From contig NC_090281.1 in NCBI RefSeq assembly GCF_037392515.1, positions 44,430,645 through 44,494,644 of the forward strand: DNA of 64,000 nt, given 5' to 3'. Both the position numbers and the translations under genes were made by a program. The first letter of the stretch is position 1. The number at the start of each line of letters is the position of its first letter. The DNA is from Haliotis asinina (lineage: Eukaryota; Mollusca; Gastropoda; Lepetellida; Haliotidae). The notes beneath the pieces were generated by a model, which did no database searches, had not been told where the DNA came from, and saw only the letters and a program-made list of their open reading frames with translations. Shown here in pieces: positions 1-12,791 of this stretch.

Positions 1-641
1 ATTTCTTAAGTACAGTGAAATCTTTGAACACCGCCTGAAAGGCCTAAAATTCAGCTTTTTTCCAGATGTTTAGGACAGACTGAGCTTTAGACTGATTGGC
101 TTAAGTGGGTAAACTTGTGCCACTTGTGTCGCTGTATTGACTGACATGTATAATTCATAGTTGGGATTGGTCACTAGTGGCTCTAAGTAAACTGGATAGG
201 AAATGAACACATTAAATATTCATGATCTACTTGAGATTCATTTTGATTTCGTAACAAACACGTCTTGCCCCTCAACTGAAAACCTTTTTATTAAGACTTT
301 CTTTTATGCCATTTGTGTAAATTTGTTTCATTTTTCTACAAGTAACTGGTCATTATTATTTCTTAAAAGCAGAACTGTACCAATCAGCTTTATATAAATC
401 TAAGCATGAGTATGTCCGTGACCCAAGATTTATTCTTTTCTTATATATTTTGTTAATGTTTGGTAAATATTCATGTTCAAGTATTATCAAAATTCATACT
501 GAAAACCAGTATTTAACTCATTTTAGACATTTCAGCTGTTAAAAGTTCCAGACTTGCATTCACAAAGTCTTTTTCTTATTTATAGAAAACATAATATTAC
601 TTTCAAACTGACTTGAAAAGCTTACCCTTATCCCCTCTGAT

Positions 642-905
642 CATTATAATATGTTTCAAGGTTGCTATCATCTGAAATTACATTACTACTTGAACTTTCG
701 CAACCTGGTAAACAATGCTCTGATTGGTCAAGTTGAAGGTCATTCTGACATGACCATCATGCTGTCATTTGGAATGCCACATTATAATATGTTTGAGGTT
801 ACATGATTCAAAACTACATAACTACTTTCACTTTACAGATCTGGTAAGCCATGATTTGAAAAGTCAAATATAAGATCATTCTGTCATAACACATAATGGT
901 TTGTT
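642..905 (+). repeat. Two-copy tandem duplication, about 138 bp period, in a CFAP157 intron
   Basis: Two diverged copies start with CATTATAATATGTTT at 642 and 780 and share the later text about the dinner-plate-like order CTGGTAA, GTCAA and GATCATTCTG/GGTCATTCTG. They lie in the intron before the first visible CFAP157 exon. The rest of 1-1040 shows no coding signal that I can see. Confidence 0.55.
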
Positions 906-1040
906 AGATGTGCATTTAGGAGCAGCAAGAAACCGAAATAGTCAATAGTTTGATGGGTCCCTGCTCCAATGTTCCTGATTTGCATCAATCACTTTTTGTA
1001 GATACCACATACTAATAGGTTTAGAACGGTCTTCTTGCAG

Positions 1041-4000
1041 GTATCAGAAAAAGTGTGATGAGCTTGAAGTTGGAAATGCACAGTTCCATGACAAGTTTGA
1101 CCAGATGGACACAGATAAGAGGGAGATCGTGTCCTTCTGGAAACAGCAAGTGGAGAAAAAGTGTAAGCATCTAGGATTGTTAACCAGCTGTAAAACTTGA
1201 ACAATATAAACAATGCATAAGGGGCCTTAACAAATTATTCATTACATGTCCGCCAAATTGTAATTGTTAATGTAAAGGTTGAAGAATTTTACTTTCTTGG
1301 TTGTTTTGGGGTTTTTTTCATAAGCTTTACTTTCACCTTAACCTGGTTTTTAGCTGATGAGCTGGCAGACTTGAATGACCGTTTCATCGGCTTGCAACAG
1401 GCCAAAGATGCTGAGAAGGAAACGTATGAGAATCAGTTGCAGTCCTTGAGAAATGAATACCAGGAGATGAAGGATCAGCTGACATCAGAGAACATGATCT
1501 TAGGTGAGGGATAAATTGTTTTGTCTATCCATGGCATAAATATCAAGTTCATTGTTAAAAGATTCATGCACAAAGAAATGTCATCATTTTCTAGTGACGT
1601 GCAGACAATGACATTGCTGTATCATGTCATGCTGATCTAATTTTGTCAGGCATTGTCATCTTCAGTTACTTTTGTAATTATATAAGTCCATACTTTTCCC
1701 CTCGCCATTGTAGTAACATGGGTGGCCCAGCTGTCCAATGCATCAATATTCAATGTGCAGGGGTTGTGGGGTAGCTTAATTGTTAAAGCATTTACTTGCC
1801 ATGCCAAACACTTGGATTTGATTTCCCAAATGGGAACAATGTGTGAAGCCCATTCCTTCCTGTCCCCCATCATGATATTGCTGAAATATTGCTGAACTAT
1901 TGCTAAAGGTGGCATAAAACCATACTCACTCACTTTGCAGGGTTGCCCTCCTTAGGAACACTGAATCCTGTGATCACTGGTTTGAATCTCGGTTCACACT
2001 GATTATGTTTTTTGACTTGTCACAGCCATACCCTTGCTTCTTGGTTTTATCAAAGGTGTAAATGTGCCAAACCAGTTTTGCTTCAGACATTCTACTGACA
2101 ACCTTCTGACATGCCATGACATAAGCAAGACCTTCAAAGCAGCATTGAACCTAACTCTCTTTCTCTCCCTGTTTAAGGTGGCAAGCTGGCCTCTCTAGAG
2201 GAATTCAAGGTACAGAAGGAGGACTTGATGGCCAAGTTTGCCATGATGGAGGAAGAGCTGGCCAAGAAGGATCAAGATCACAAAGAGGCCATCTATGCCT
2301 TGGAGAAGAAAGCTGTCATCGATAAAGACAGGTCAGTGACGATAGTACAGTTGTACCTGGGGCATGGATAGCCCTGTCATCCAGGGTGCAGTACAGAGCT
2401 GCATCACTGAGAGTTCTTGGTATCTACGATTAGGTTTTGATTCCCTTATTTTAGTCTTGATTATGTTTGTGGTTTGTTAGCTTTAAACTAACTCCCATAG
2501 GTTTTTTCACATGGTTCCAGAGCTGTATGGCTTCAGACTTTCTAGTACCAAACTGAATATATACGTTTTGACTGAAATAGTGTCATGATGTGCAAGACTG
2601 TTTTAAATGGTTAAATGTAAAAACTCTTTAAACATAATATAGGAACGGGTTTGTTTTTATGCCATTTACTGTGGGTATCCGAGTAACTAAATCATTGGCT
2701 CATCACCTGAAAACCTGGCCCCAGCTTCCTCAGGATATTGATGTAGTGTTACATAATATATAATATAACACCATACTCCCTCACATACACAAACCACTGT
2801 TACTGTATTATTTGTAGAAAACATAGTGTTAATGCATTAACACTAAGAACTTTGAGAACTCAAGTGTGAAAATGCCTTGACAACAGGCTTGGTGGGAGAT
2901 TTCCTGATAAATCAGTTCAGCATGCATTGGAACAGAAGAAACAAATATTACCCAGTTCACTTTAACCTGAATCTTTTGAATACTTCAATCTTAAACATGT
3001 CAATCTCAAAAAAATGTTAAATACTTTCAATGGAAACCAGCCTAACTACCCACTGTTCATAGCAGACCCTTTTCACATGATAATGTGTATGCTGCCATCA
3101 TTTCTTTTCCTGGGCTGGGAGACACATTGCATGTTCATGTCTCTAAAATGACCTTGATGGATTTGGAGGTTATATTTTGCAATGCATTGATGGAAAAAAT
3201 CAAGACCATCTGCTTGTCTGCATTGTAATAACACATTGCAGTACTGACAAAATGACATATTTAACATTTACAGTTCTGACATAAGGTAGTGGGCTTTTCC
3301 TAATTTCCATCCCTCCAAATACACAAATACAAATGCTGTGGGTAAAAATTGTGTATTTTGTTGCTTCCTAAATTCAACAGGTTAAAGAAAGAGATGATCC
3401 TGAGAGTGAATCAAGTTGCTGCAGAGTTTAGGAAAGTTTCCAACAAGCAAATGGCCGAGACAACCAAAAGGACAATACGTGAAAATGTGTCAATCAATGC
3501 CCAGTTGGCAAAAATGTCCGACAAAACCATGGAACTGATTCAGGAGAATGATGAACTTCGTCAGCGGGAGAAGAAACAGAAACAGCAGATTGATCTGCTG
3601 GAGACAAATGAGAAGGAATTACTCAAGAAAAATCATAGTGGTCAAAAGGTACATGGTTTGATCTTTTGCTAGGAAAACCTCAACAAGTAATTTACTAGTT
3701 GACCTTTTGGGGGGGTTTTGGTGGTTTGATTTGTTCTTACCATACTTATGATGACTGTGGTAAAAAAGATACTGCTCTCATGAGGCACATGAATGCGGCC
3801 ATTTTGCAAACTTTATGACTGCACAGACAGATTTGTCTAATGAAAGGATCATAAGTCTTTTCTGATTACTTCACATCAAACTGTATCCATTTTTCAACAG
3901 AAACTCATTTAACAATGTTTTCTTCTGCTGTTAAAGTTTCTAATATAAAACAATTCTCTCTTTGGCCTCTTATTGTTTTGCAAAGTCATGAGAAGAGTTT

Positions 4001-6565
4001 TGCTAACCAACAAATAGGCAGATCTAAAGTTCTTTAATCAATATTAGCATCAGCATCCTACAAGAGTTGTGGCTGAAACAATTTCTTCTCAGAGACTGAA
4101 ATCTTTATTCATATGCTTCTGATATGCTTCTCCAACTGTCAACAACATGGGATAAGTTTAGGTGGCCAAAATATGTTTGGCACAAACTGTCCTTGTATCA
4201 AAAGATACCAGCACCCACCTATACCATAGTAGTAGGATGAAACACTACTCAGACCACATCAGACACAGCTTTTTTAACTGTAAATTACCAAAATATTTTA
4301 TCACAGATTGTTAAGTTGTTCTTGCGATGTTAAAAAATGTTATTTCAGGAGGAATATAGAGACATATATGTGAATTACTCCATCTCAAAGAGAGCCTTTG
4401 TTTGTGTTCAGATGATCAAGATGTTCACAGAGAAGTGTCGGAACCAGGAAGCCATGATAGCAGAGTACGAGCTGAGGGAGGAGGAGTATAGAGAGCGGGA
4501 TGCTGAATCAGATCTCCTCCGCCAGCAGGTGGAGTCAACTCGTGAAGAGAACCAGCAGCTGTATAGTGAGAAAGACCAGCAAGAAGAGCAGTTACGAGAT
4601 GTCACAAGTCACCTGGAAAAGGAGAGAAAGGACAAGGCCAAGATTGACCGAGTTCTGGCGGACACTGCTTACGCTCTCAAGATGGCTCTCAGGGTATGTT
4701 GTAATATTGTGTTCAGACTCACAAGATGGCTGTCAGGGTATGTTGTAACATTGTGTTAAGACTCTCAAGATGGCTCTCAGAGTATGTTATAATATTGTGT
4801 TCAGTCTCTCAGATGTGTTTACAGATTTGTAGATGGGCATGTACAGCCTCTACACATTAGAGGCTTGATTGGCACTTGAGAAGATGCTGTTTAATGAACA
4901 TAAAGAATTTTCTGGATTTCATCTTCTTATATTCTTGTAAATATGAATTACTGTATTAGTGATTTCACAATAGTAATCTTGAATCCTATTTTATCAACCA
5001 TCTAGAAAACTAGTGCAGAGGAGGATGAAGATGAGGAAGATGCTTTGAACGAGATGGAGAGCCGAGACCGCATGCTGGAGCAGCTGCTCATCCTCCTCAA
5101 CAGTGCTGCCGCAGTGGGCGTCGGCCCACCCCCTGGGGAGCTGGGCAAGCAGTTCGAGGAGATGGAGAGGAGTGCCAGTAAAATACCAGGCAGTGGCAAG
5201 GGTATTAGGAGAGGGTAAGTTCTGGGAAATAGCGACAGAATAACACAGCAATACAGTTGTTGCTCTCAATACAAACCCGTGATTATGCTGGTCATAATTA
5301 GCCTCTAGCAACCCATGTTTGTCAGAAGAGACAACTAATGGGATTTGGTGGTCAGACTCACTGATTTTGTTGATACATGTTATCATATTGCGTAAATCAG
5401 TGCTCATGCTGTTGATCACTAGATTGTGTGGTCCACACTTGACCACTGTCATATAGCTGGAATATTGTGAGCAGCATTAGACAACAAACAAACAAGAAGC
5501 AAACTCTTAATGTAATACATCAATTTACGTACACTTTAACTTCGTTGGACATGAGATTCATTACATCATAATTTTAGAACCAGGTTATGGAGATTCTCCA
5601 GTGTTCCTGATTGTCTGTAAACAGTAGAATCTTCACAGTGTCCTTTAGTATACATGTTACTCCACTACAACATGTTGTTGCTAATATATCGCTTTTATTT
5701 TCGTTACTATAAACAGATAAAATATATTGAAGCTATATTTCTCTGTGATGCGTATGTTTCCTTTTGGATAAGGAAATATGAGCTTGTATTGTTGGTCTGT
5801 TTTTCTTCCAACAAAAGGCACTGAATATGCCACATTCCAGTCATCAATTGTGAATCATTTCCTCTACATCTTTGTGAAATCTACAAGAATGTTTATATTT
5901 CATTACAGGCAATTACCGTTGTCCCCAATCTCAAACAGTGGTGGTACACTGCCTCACTACAACCTGGGTGACCTCGGCCTCATCCCCCGTCCCAAGCAGC
6001 TGATCCCCACCAACCTGGACAAGATGAGGGTACTGTCGGCCACCACCAGACTCGGCACTCTCAGGAAGGTCCTCACCCGCTCTGTGGGCATCCAAACAGT
6101 CAGCGCCCCAAAGGTGAGAACAGGAACCTAGACAATATTGGAACAATCTAAAATTTTGATGTTGGGCATGAACAAATATCTCATAATAGAAACATCTGAA
6201 CATCCCAATGAATAACTGAGTCTTGACCAGACAATCCAGTGATTACCATCAATCTACCCAATTGGCACATGATATGTATGTGTCAACCAAGTTGATCCTG
6301 ACCACCCAAATGTGTAAGTCACGTCTCACAGAGGTTGCTGAAAACTAATTCTAACATTGTCTTTCATGTTTCTGTATAAATGTGTTGGTAATGGTTAAAA
6401 CTGCTTTTCCAGGCCATGTTTTATGCTGACCAACTGCTCACTCGGGTACCAGTGTCCACTCAACATGTCGTCATGCAAGAGCTTCATTCATTGGATAAAC
6501 CCAAAACACCAATCACTCTTGGACCAATCGCAACATCCAAGAGACTTTCCAGTAAAGTATACTAA
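1041..6565 (+). CDS. CFAP157: CFAP157, cilia and flagella associated protein 157 (3' eight exons; 5' end outside window)
   Basis: Coding exons by eye: 1041-1162, 1354-1503, 2178-2331, 3381-3648, 4412-4693, 5006-5214, 5909-6113, 6413-6565 (TAA 6563-6565). All have AG/GT borders and compatible phases, giving about 513 residues; the first exon or exons, roughly 60 residues, lie upstream of the window. The product is almost all coiled coil. It matches remembered vertebrate CFAP157 in order: LADLNDRFIGLQQAKDAEK, MKDQLTSENMILGGKLASLE, LKKEMILRVNQVAAEFRKVS, and the C-terminal YNLGDLGLIPRP followed by an LSATTRLGTLRK block. The family protein is about 520 residues and acts at basal bodies and axonemes of motile cilia and sperm flagella (family knowledge). 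BBOF1 is a related DUF4515 protein, but the C-terminal GDLGL block favours CFAP157. The donor of the exon ending at 4693 lies in a tandem repeat. A polyadenylation signal follows at 7281. Confidence 0.9.
1761..1935 (+). mobile_element. tRNA-like SINE copy (family S1)
   Basis: Starts with a tRNA box A-like GGGTAGCTTAATTGTTAAAG, has the family midpart AATGTGTGAAGCCCATT, and ends in the shared tail TGATATTGCTGAAATATTG...GGCATAAAAC and CACTCACT. It is in a CFAP157 intron and diverged, with a weak box B. Confidence 0.7.
4674..4805 (+). repeat. Three 44-bp tandem repeats covering the CFAP157 exon 5 splice donor
   Basis: Units at 4674-4717, 4718-4761 and 4762-4805 each read CTCTCAAGATGGCTCTCAGG then GTATGTTGTAATATTGTG with few changes. 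The first unit holds the last coding bases and the donor used in the model (exon ends 4693). The other two repeat exon-end and donor inside the intron. Confidence 0.85.
5270..5498 (+). mobile_element. SINE-like repeat, family S2
   Basis: A diverged copy of the family that reads CCCGTGA...AGCAACCCATG...GTCAGAAGAGACAACTAATGGG...GTGGTCAGACT...GCTCATGCTGTTGATCACTAG...ATATAGCTGGAATATTG. It lies in a CFAP157 intron. Confidence 0.7.
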
Positions 6566-7290
6566 AGCTGTGTTTCTGACACTGACCACATTGCATGCCT
6601 TGCCAGTCAATGAAATATACATCATGCAGCTTAATGAAAACACAGTCTTCACCTCTGATTTTGACATGCATTTCACAGAATCGTGTCTGTCACATATCAC
6701 ATTCACTTTCTACTTTAATGTCCAATTGTCCAGTAGTTCTAATGAGATGAAATTAAGTGAATTAAATGTTCTGGTTACATGATTTTGTTAATTATATTAA
6801 TGGTTCCTATGTACTATGTTGTTTGAATTAATTGAATCAAAAATCAAGTTAGTTTTATGTGATTTAGTCAGGTAAATTCTTGGTACAGGTTATAATATCT
6901 GTTCATATGACATTCTAATTTGAAGCTGAAATCATGAACTTAAGGCCTTCAAAATTTTATATTTCCATTTCATGCATCTAAATATAATTCCATCCACTTT
7001 ATTGGCAGATATATTTATGTACATAACAAGCATATGAATCTTATTTGTTTAAAGAATTCACATATGTGTACATTTGTTCACTTGATTTAAGTAATGAAAG
7101 TAAATATTGATCATCGTATAAATTTATGACCAAGGTGAGATTTAAACTTGGATAGATTTTGTTAATGGTAAATTCATGTTTAATACTGTTGTGTGTATAT
7201 GTAAATTCTACTGATTGTGTGATACTGAAAGATATATTAAGATATATTAATGCACAGGGTTTTTTCTTTCTTTTTTGAGGAATAAACAAC
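6566..7290 (+). other. CFAP157: CFAP157 3' untranslated region
   Basis: AT-rich sequence follows the stop codon, with no other gene signal, to a canonical AATAAA at 7281-7286. The end is inferred from that signal; the true cleavage site was not observed. Confidence 0.6.
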
Positions 7291-7334
7291 CTGGATCTTA
7301 GTCACAGCATCTTTCTTATCTTTTCACCATTTTG

Positions 7335-7640
7335 AATGTCATGCATCATGTCACGTCATTTCATGCATCGTGTCACATGCCATGTCATACATCATGTCAT
7401 GTCATGTCAAGCATCATGTCACACGTCACAGCATGTGTCATGTCAAACATCATGTCACACATCACGTCACATATCATGGCATGCATTATGTCAAAGCTCA
7501 TATCACATATGATATGCATCATATCACACATAATATCATGGATCCTGTCACCCAGCATGTCATGCATCACATGATGGATTATGTCACATGTCATATCACC
7601 CATCATTTCACCATGTCATCCATCATGTCACATCTGAATG
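7335..7640. repeat. Degenerate minisatellite built on CATCATGTCACA-like units
   Basis: About 300 bp of short imperfect units such as CATCATGTCACACGTCA and CATCATGTCATGTCATG. Open frames in it, on both strands, are only repeats of Met, Ser, His and Ile codons and are not credible genes. It begins just past the CFAP157 polyadenylation signal. Confidence 0.8.
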
Positions 7641-7689
7641 TAATGCAGGATCACTATGTACCAAGTTTACACAACACTGAATACCGTTA

Positions 7690-9320
7690 TGAGTAGACAT
7701 GTAGTAAGGGGATGTACCACAAATCCGCTGTGCACAACTACACAACAATTATACTACAATGAAGGAAACTTATTTATACTATCCTCATAACAGTTCACTA
7801 CAAACTACTGGTATACCAGTGTAGATACTGTAGAGGGCATCCTATCAGCTATGATTATGAGCAAAACTACATGGCATCAGTACCTTGTGAGTCACACTCA
7901 CCTCATGTGGACATCATGATTTCATCTTGATTCATAGTTTATCACTCTCACCAGTCATTCAGCCCCAACATGGCTACAAGGTTTGGTAACACTTACGCCT
8001 TTGTCACCAGTTCAGTTTATTTTGTAACATCCACATCATTGACATAAATACTGGCGATGTCCAAGTATGCAGTATCTCCCCTAAGACCAGCATAACACTG
8101 AGCTTCTGCAACAACCATTTAATGCTTTATCGACAAGCTGGCCACCTGAATCGATAAAGTCCTAACCTGTACAGTTATTAACTATTCATACCATAAAGTA
8201 AATGCTCCTCACCTCCATTCCATGTGACATTCTGAATTTAACTGAATAAAATAAATGTTTACTGATATTTATTTGGTTTGGAGAAAAACTGTCCCAATTT
8301 ACTTGTCCATCAGTGAATCATTTGAATCTTACTTAAAAATTCAATGTCAGGTCTGTTGATGATTTAGCCTATGATGTCCATTGAGGGGTGAGAAATTCTT
8401 GTGAATTTTAATTTCCATGCAACAGAGAAGTGACTGCTTGCCTGGGTTTAAAGGTACAGTTGTTGGAACAAACATTGAGACAAAGCAAAGAATGAGGAGT
8501 CATATTCTAGCAACTATTCCTCTTTATCCATTAAAATACTGTCATTAGGCCTTTGCCATTCTCAGAGCACAACAAAATACAGAAGGTTCACAGAAACATT
8601 CACCACTATGTCTATACTGTGGCCAGTTTAAATCAACATTTCAAGCAAACAGCACTTTTCACTTTCCACACACAAAGCTGAAGGTACTTGCAGTTTAATC
8701 AGTACTGTTGTGTAACATGTACTGGTTGAAGTACAATAACATATACCTGGACTGCATGGACATTGAAGAATGAACACTGATTTTATCAGATATCAGTGCT
8801 AACAGTGCTCTAACCTTGATCACCTCTCAGGATTTTAAGTGTTCCAGGTAAACAGTACTATTCTAACATCATTGTAATGTTGGTTGGATCATTTTTTGGC
8901 AAGTGATCACTGATGTGGGTTAGTTCTACTAAAGTTCTCTTCAGTCTGATTATTGTAATTTTTTGGAACTCGGGGTTTTGAAACAATACATGGGGAAGAA
9001 AATGCTAAATATAACTTTTATAACTACAGATATGAAAAAAATAGTGAAATCCTTTCTTGTGGTCATTGCATGTCTTAGAGGTACAATGACAAATATTTGG
9101 AAAAATCAATTATCAATAACCTGCTGAAAGAAACGAGAGGCTCAAGATGACCCTGTCCTGGAAGACCTGTTACACCATGAACACTGGAATATGGCCATGA
9201 CCAACCAGTGAATGACCAAGTGTCATGTTGCTTTTACACAGTGGAGAGTACATTCCATTATCTCAGACTTTGATAAAGAACAAAGTGATAGCTCACAGAG
9301 CTCTGAAGCTTTTAACTTTT
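7690..9320. other. Intergenic stretch, no gene seen
   Basis: No long open frame, no recognisable domain and no clear repeat family. AATAAA-type hexamers occur but are not tied to any gene. Confidence 0.5.
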
Positions 9321-9439
9321 TTTTAAATTGAACCAGGGGCTTTCCTCATTTTTTCTGTTTGAAGCTAATCAAGAAAGGTTTTTGCGATATGACTGGGTGA
9401 GACCAGGTTTGCTACTGAGCACAAAAAGTCTACACATTG

Positions 9440-9900
9440 CCCAAACAAGAGAAGGCAAAGACAATTATGTTTCAGCAATGATTCATGGCTCAACGAAACC
9501 TTGGTTTACCACTAAATACACACAACAATTCCAAACCGTGCAAGCACAGGATATCACCACAACCGAAGAAGGCAAAGACATCAGCAAAGGTTATGACCTT
9601 CATGTTCTTGGCTGCAGAGGGCGGCATCATTCTGGAAAATCAGATGATAAAAGGAACGTATTATGATGATACACTTTTGAGGCAACAACAAGATGAAATA
9701 AAGACATTTTGGGAAACTGAGAGAATGAGTCCACTTCCATTAGGACAATGCCTTACTCCATAAGTCATCGTCACAAGGCTACAATCCAAATATGCAGGAG
9801 TGATCTCCTTCAGATCGTTTTTTCTGATGGGACTCTGTCAGACATTGAAGAGAATCCAAAAGTTCACATAAATTTGAAAAATCTCTTAACCATCTTTGGA
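9440..9900 (+). mobile_element. Decayed mariner-like transposase fragment
   Basis: A 92-residue frame from 9485 contains SPQPKKAKTSAKVMTFMF then GGIILENQMIKGTYYDDTLL. This fits the mariner/SETMAR pattern 'PKKAK..GKVM...FWD..G.I...L.KG..I.G.YY..LL' from memory. Another frame over the same place reads HGSTKPWFTTKYTQQF. Frame is lost on both sides, no terminal inverted repeats were found, and the usual catalytic block is not readable, so it is a relic. The family call rests on one block of about 50 residues. Confidence 0.5.
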
Positions 9901-10519
9901 AGAAGTAAATTAATGTGGTAAGCCAGTATAAAGTTAAGCAATATATCACTTTAATGAATGTAGGTAACGTTTACCATGGTGAGGCTCTGCACATTTTAAA
10001 AACTATATCATGATGCATAAATGATCGTTTTAACTTTCTTGTTTTGCACTCTTCAGAAATTCTAGCAGACTTAAATGGGACACTGTTGCTAGATTGAAGT
10101 TTGGAACCAACTAGGCTAGTTCCATAACATTTTGCTTTGACTATTAAGTTTTGAAAACAATAAAAAATGAACAGAGCACACTCTCATCCTCATATGAAAA
10201 AGACTATTTATATTTAAGCCTATTTTGTTACAGGTAGCAGCTACTTATGAGTCACAGAAAGAAAATTATCAAACATCCCTGAGCCCTTGGAACTACAAGA
10301 TACACCATAGTTGAAGATTTCATTGTCTAGTCCATTTGGCTCAAAAGTGGACGAATAAATTGCAATCTAAGTCAAAAACTGATAAAAACAAAATAGTCAA
10401 TGAAATGCAGATCATAATCAAAACATATTGCCAAGTCTGTGAGTTTTTTTCAGAATTTTTGTCCTAAAAATAAAAAAAAGTTGTGTAACAATCTATCATT
10501 AAAATACTGACATAGTTCA

Positions 10520-10672
10520 CTATTTGTTACAAGGGAGGGGTGCAGTGAAAGGGACAGCCAGGTGAGTGAGAAAGGATAGAGATGGCACAGCACAGGTTAA
10601 TGAATAAATAACTCTGTACACATGCTTCACCTGGCTGTCCCTTTCTCTGCACTACTCCCTTGTAACAAATAG
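10520..10672. mobile_element. MITE-like hairpin element with about 46-bp inverted ends
   Basis: The left arm 10520-10565 begins CTATTTGTTACAAGGGAGGG and ends GGGACAGCCAGGTGA. The right arm 10627-10672 is its near-perfect reverse complement (TCACCTGGCTGTCCC...CCCTTGTAACAAATAG). The 60-bp loop has no coding capacity. This structure is typical of small non-autonomous DNA transposons. The superfamily cannot be assigned, and target-site duplications are not clear. Confidence 0.75.
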
Positions 10673-11429
10673 CAATACTAAAAAGTGGTCCTCAATGTTT
10701 TTTTGCTAAGCATATTTGATACAAGTTGTCGTTCATGTTGTCTAGTCAATAACTTATCATTACATAGATGTATCTCTTGTGTAAACCATGGAAACACTTA
10801 CAACGTTGTAGAAAACACAGAAATAAATATTGAAAGGTCAAATTTTGTTTGTATTTTATTGATGGAACAATGTTCCAGAAGTTGGTATCGCAATCATTTT
10901 GTTCCAGTAGTCGCAGAGAGACCTTGCTACAAGGAGAGAGCACAACAAATCTATTACAACCTTCTATCATGTCTAGCAAACCGTACAATCATATACACAT
11001 CACAGATCAAAACATCTAATACAGTGACATAGGGATTTATCCTGACACTTTAGCAGCCATAGCAGACAAACCCTCACCAAAAGTACTGACTAAAGACATA
11101 GTGTTCAAGTCCCTGCAGTGTATATATATATGATTAGGATCATGAAAATATGTGTTGGAATAAACAGATTCATCAAAACTCATTATATTCACAATAATAT
11201 GTCTACTAAGGTTGGGAAGGACACAATTTGCTATGGTATTCTCAAACAAACACATCAATATGCAAAAAACAAATACACTTTAATGACTGTTTATTCAAAA
11301 CTGGATGATGCTTTACTCTTGATAAGAAGCATATTTTAAGTTTTGACAAGGCAGACCAATAATAAATATCACTGAAATCTAACCAGGTTAGCATATGTAA
11401 TATCTTAACAAGTCAACCATGTTAATCTA

Positions 11430-12125
11430 TCTTACCTCACACATAAATGTTGTTTTCTAATTGGTTAAGCGCTCTTCAATTATTTTCAATGTACCATCTT
11501 ATAAGCAGGGTAGATTGCAATTTATCTTACCGCCCACATAAATGTAGCTGTCTGATTGGCTGAGCGCTCTTCCATTATTTTCAATGCACCCCATGTACAA
11601 GCAAAGTGTATTGTAATACATCCCATTGCTAATAGCATCTCATTTGGTACTTCATGGTAGTTATCTCGAACAACGTTGCATCACACATAATGCATGGAAA
11701 TTATCAATGTTTTACGAATGCAAAATGATGAAAGGGAGACAATTTAAATTTTTTTTTTTTGGTCATCTGCAAAATTGTGTGATGGCTACGAAAAGATTTG
11801 CTTCGCATTCCAATTAATAAATTTTGACAAAACTTTCAAACGTAGTTCCTGTGAATATTAAGAAGGGGAATTACACTGCGGCGACTTTACTCAGACAAAA
11901 CCTACCAAAAAAACACTGCAAGATGCATGATTCGAATCGTTTGATTCACACAGGTTGGCTGAAGTGTACGATCGGATACTCATGCTTCAAACAGTTCAAA
12001 GTTAACATTGAGGTGTTCGGTAAGAAAAATATGTTGTTCACTGGTCCCTCGGGGACCATGGGCTGAGGTATCCTCGATGTTAGTTTATGTTCCTTGAGCC
12101 CAAAGAGCCAGTGAACAACTTATAA
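11430..12125 (+). repeat. Dispersed repeat R1, copy 1 (longest)
   Basis: Starts with two related blocks (ATTGGTTAAGCGCTCTTC near 11460 and ATTGGCTGAGCGCTCTTC near 11553). It then has TTCATGGTAG, ATAATGCATGGAAATTATCA, CAAGATGCATGATTCGAATC and AACATTGAGGTGTTCGGTAA, and ends TTCACTGGTCCCTCGGGGAC...CTCGATGTTAGTTTATGTTCC. Other copies are at 12130, 21343 and 48350. Short open frames inside are shared by chance with the repeat and look non-coding. Confidence 0.8.
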
Positions 12126-12129
12126 CACT

Positions 12130-12620
12130 CAACTGCCAATTGCAAACCCATTCGGTACTTCATGGTGGTACCTCTTCATCTCAAATAACACTGAATCATG
12201 CATAATGCACTGAAATCACCAATGTTTTGCAAATGCAAATCGATAGAAGGGAGATAACTCTAAATCTGTTTTTCTTGTGTTGTCTGCAAAATCTAGCAAT
12301 GGCTACAAAAAGATTTGATTCAATAATCAATAATTCACATTGAATCCATGTGAATTTAAGGAAGGGGAATTACACTGTGGCTACTTCACTAAGGCTATAC
12401 CTACAGGAAAAAACAGCAAGATGCATGATTCAAATCGTTTTAGTCACACAGGTTGGCTGAAGTGTATGATCAAATACCCAAGCTTCAAACAGTTCAAAAT
12501 TAACATTGAGGTGTTCGGTAAGATAAATATGTTGTTCACTGGTCCCTCGGGGCCAATGGGTTGATGCACCTTTGACATTTGTTTATGTTCCCTGAGCCCT
12601 TTGGGCTCCTCCTATTTAAT
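12130..12620 (+). repeat. Dispersed repeat R1, copy 2 (tandem to copy 1)
   Basis: Same order of blocks as copy 1, from TTCGGTACTTCATGGTGGTA to TTCACTGGTCCCTCGGGGCC and TTTATGTTCCCTGAGCCC, at perhaps 80% identity by eye. It lacks the 5' ATTGG...GCGCTCTTC blocks. Confidence 0.8.
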
Positions 12621-12791
12621 GAGATTGGGATATCAGCATACTGTGAAACAAGAAAAAATGTACTTTCATGGAACTGGCAAGAACCAATATTGAAATATGT
12701 CTGTGTAACAGGAGTTTCAAACAAAACCTAAAACCTATGTGTGGTGTACTGATTCCAATCTGAACACCCATCCAACAAAATCACAGCCATA

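Noticed and set aside
7332-7696. His/Met/Ser-rich open frames past CFAP157
   Set aside because: Translated minisatellite; all three frames stay open because the repeat lacks stops.
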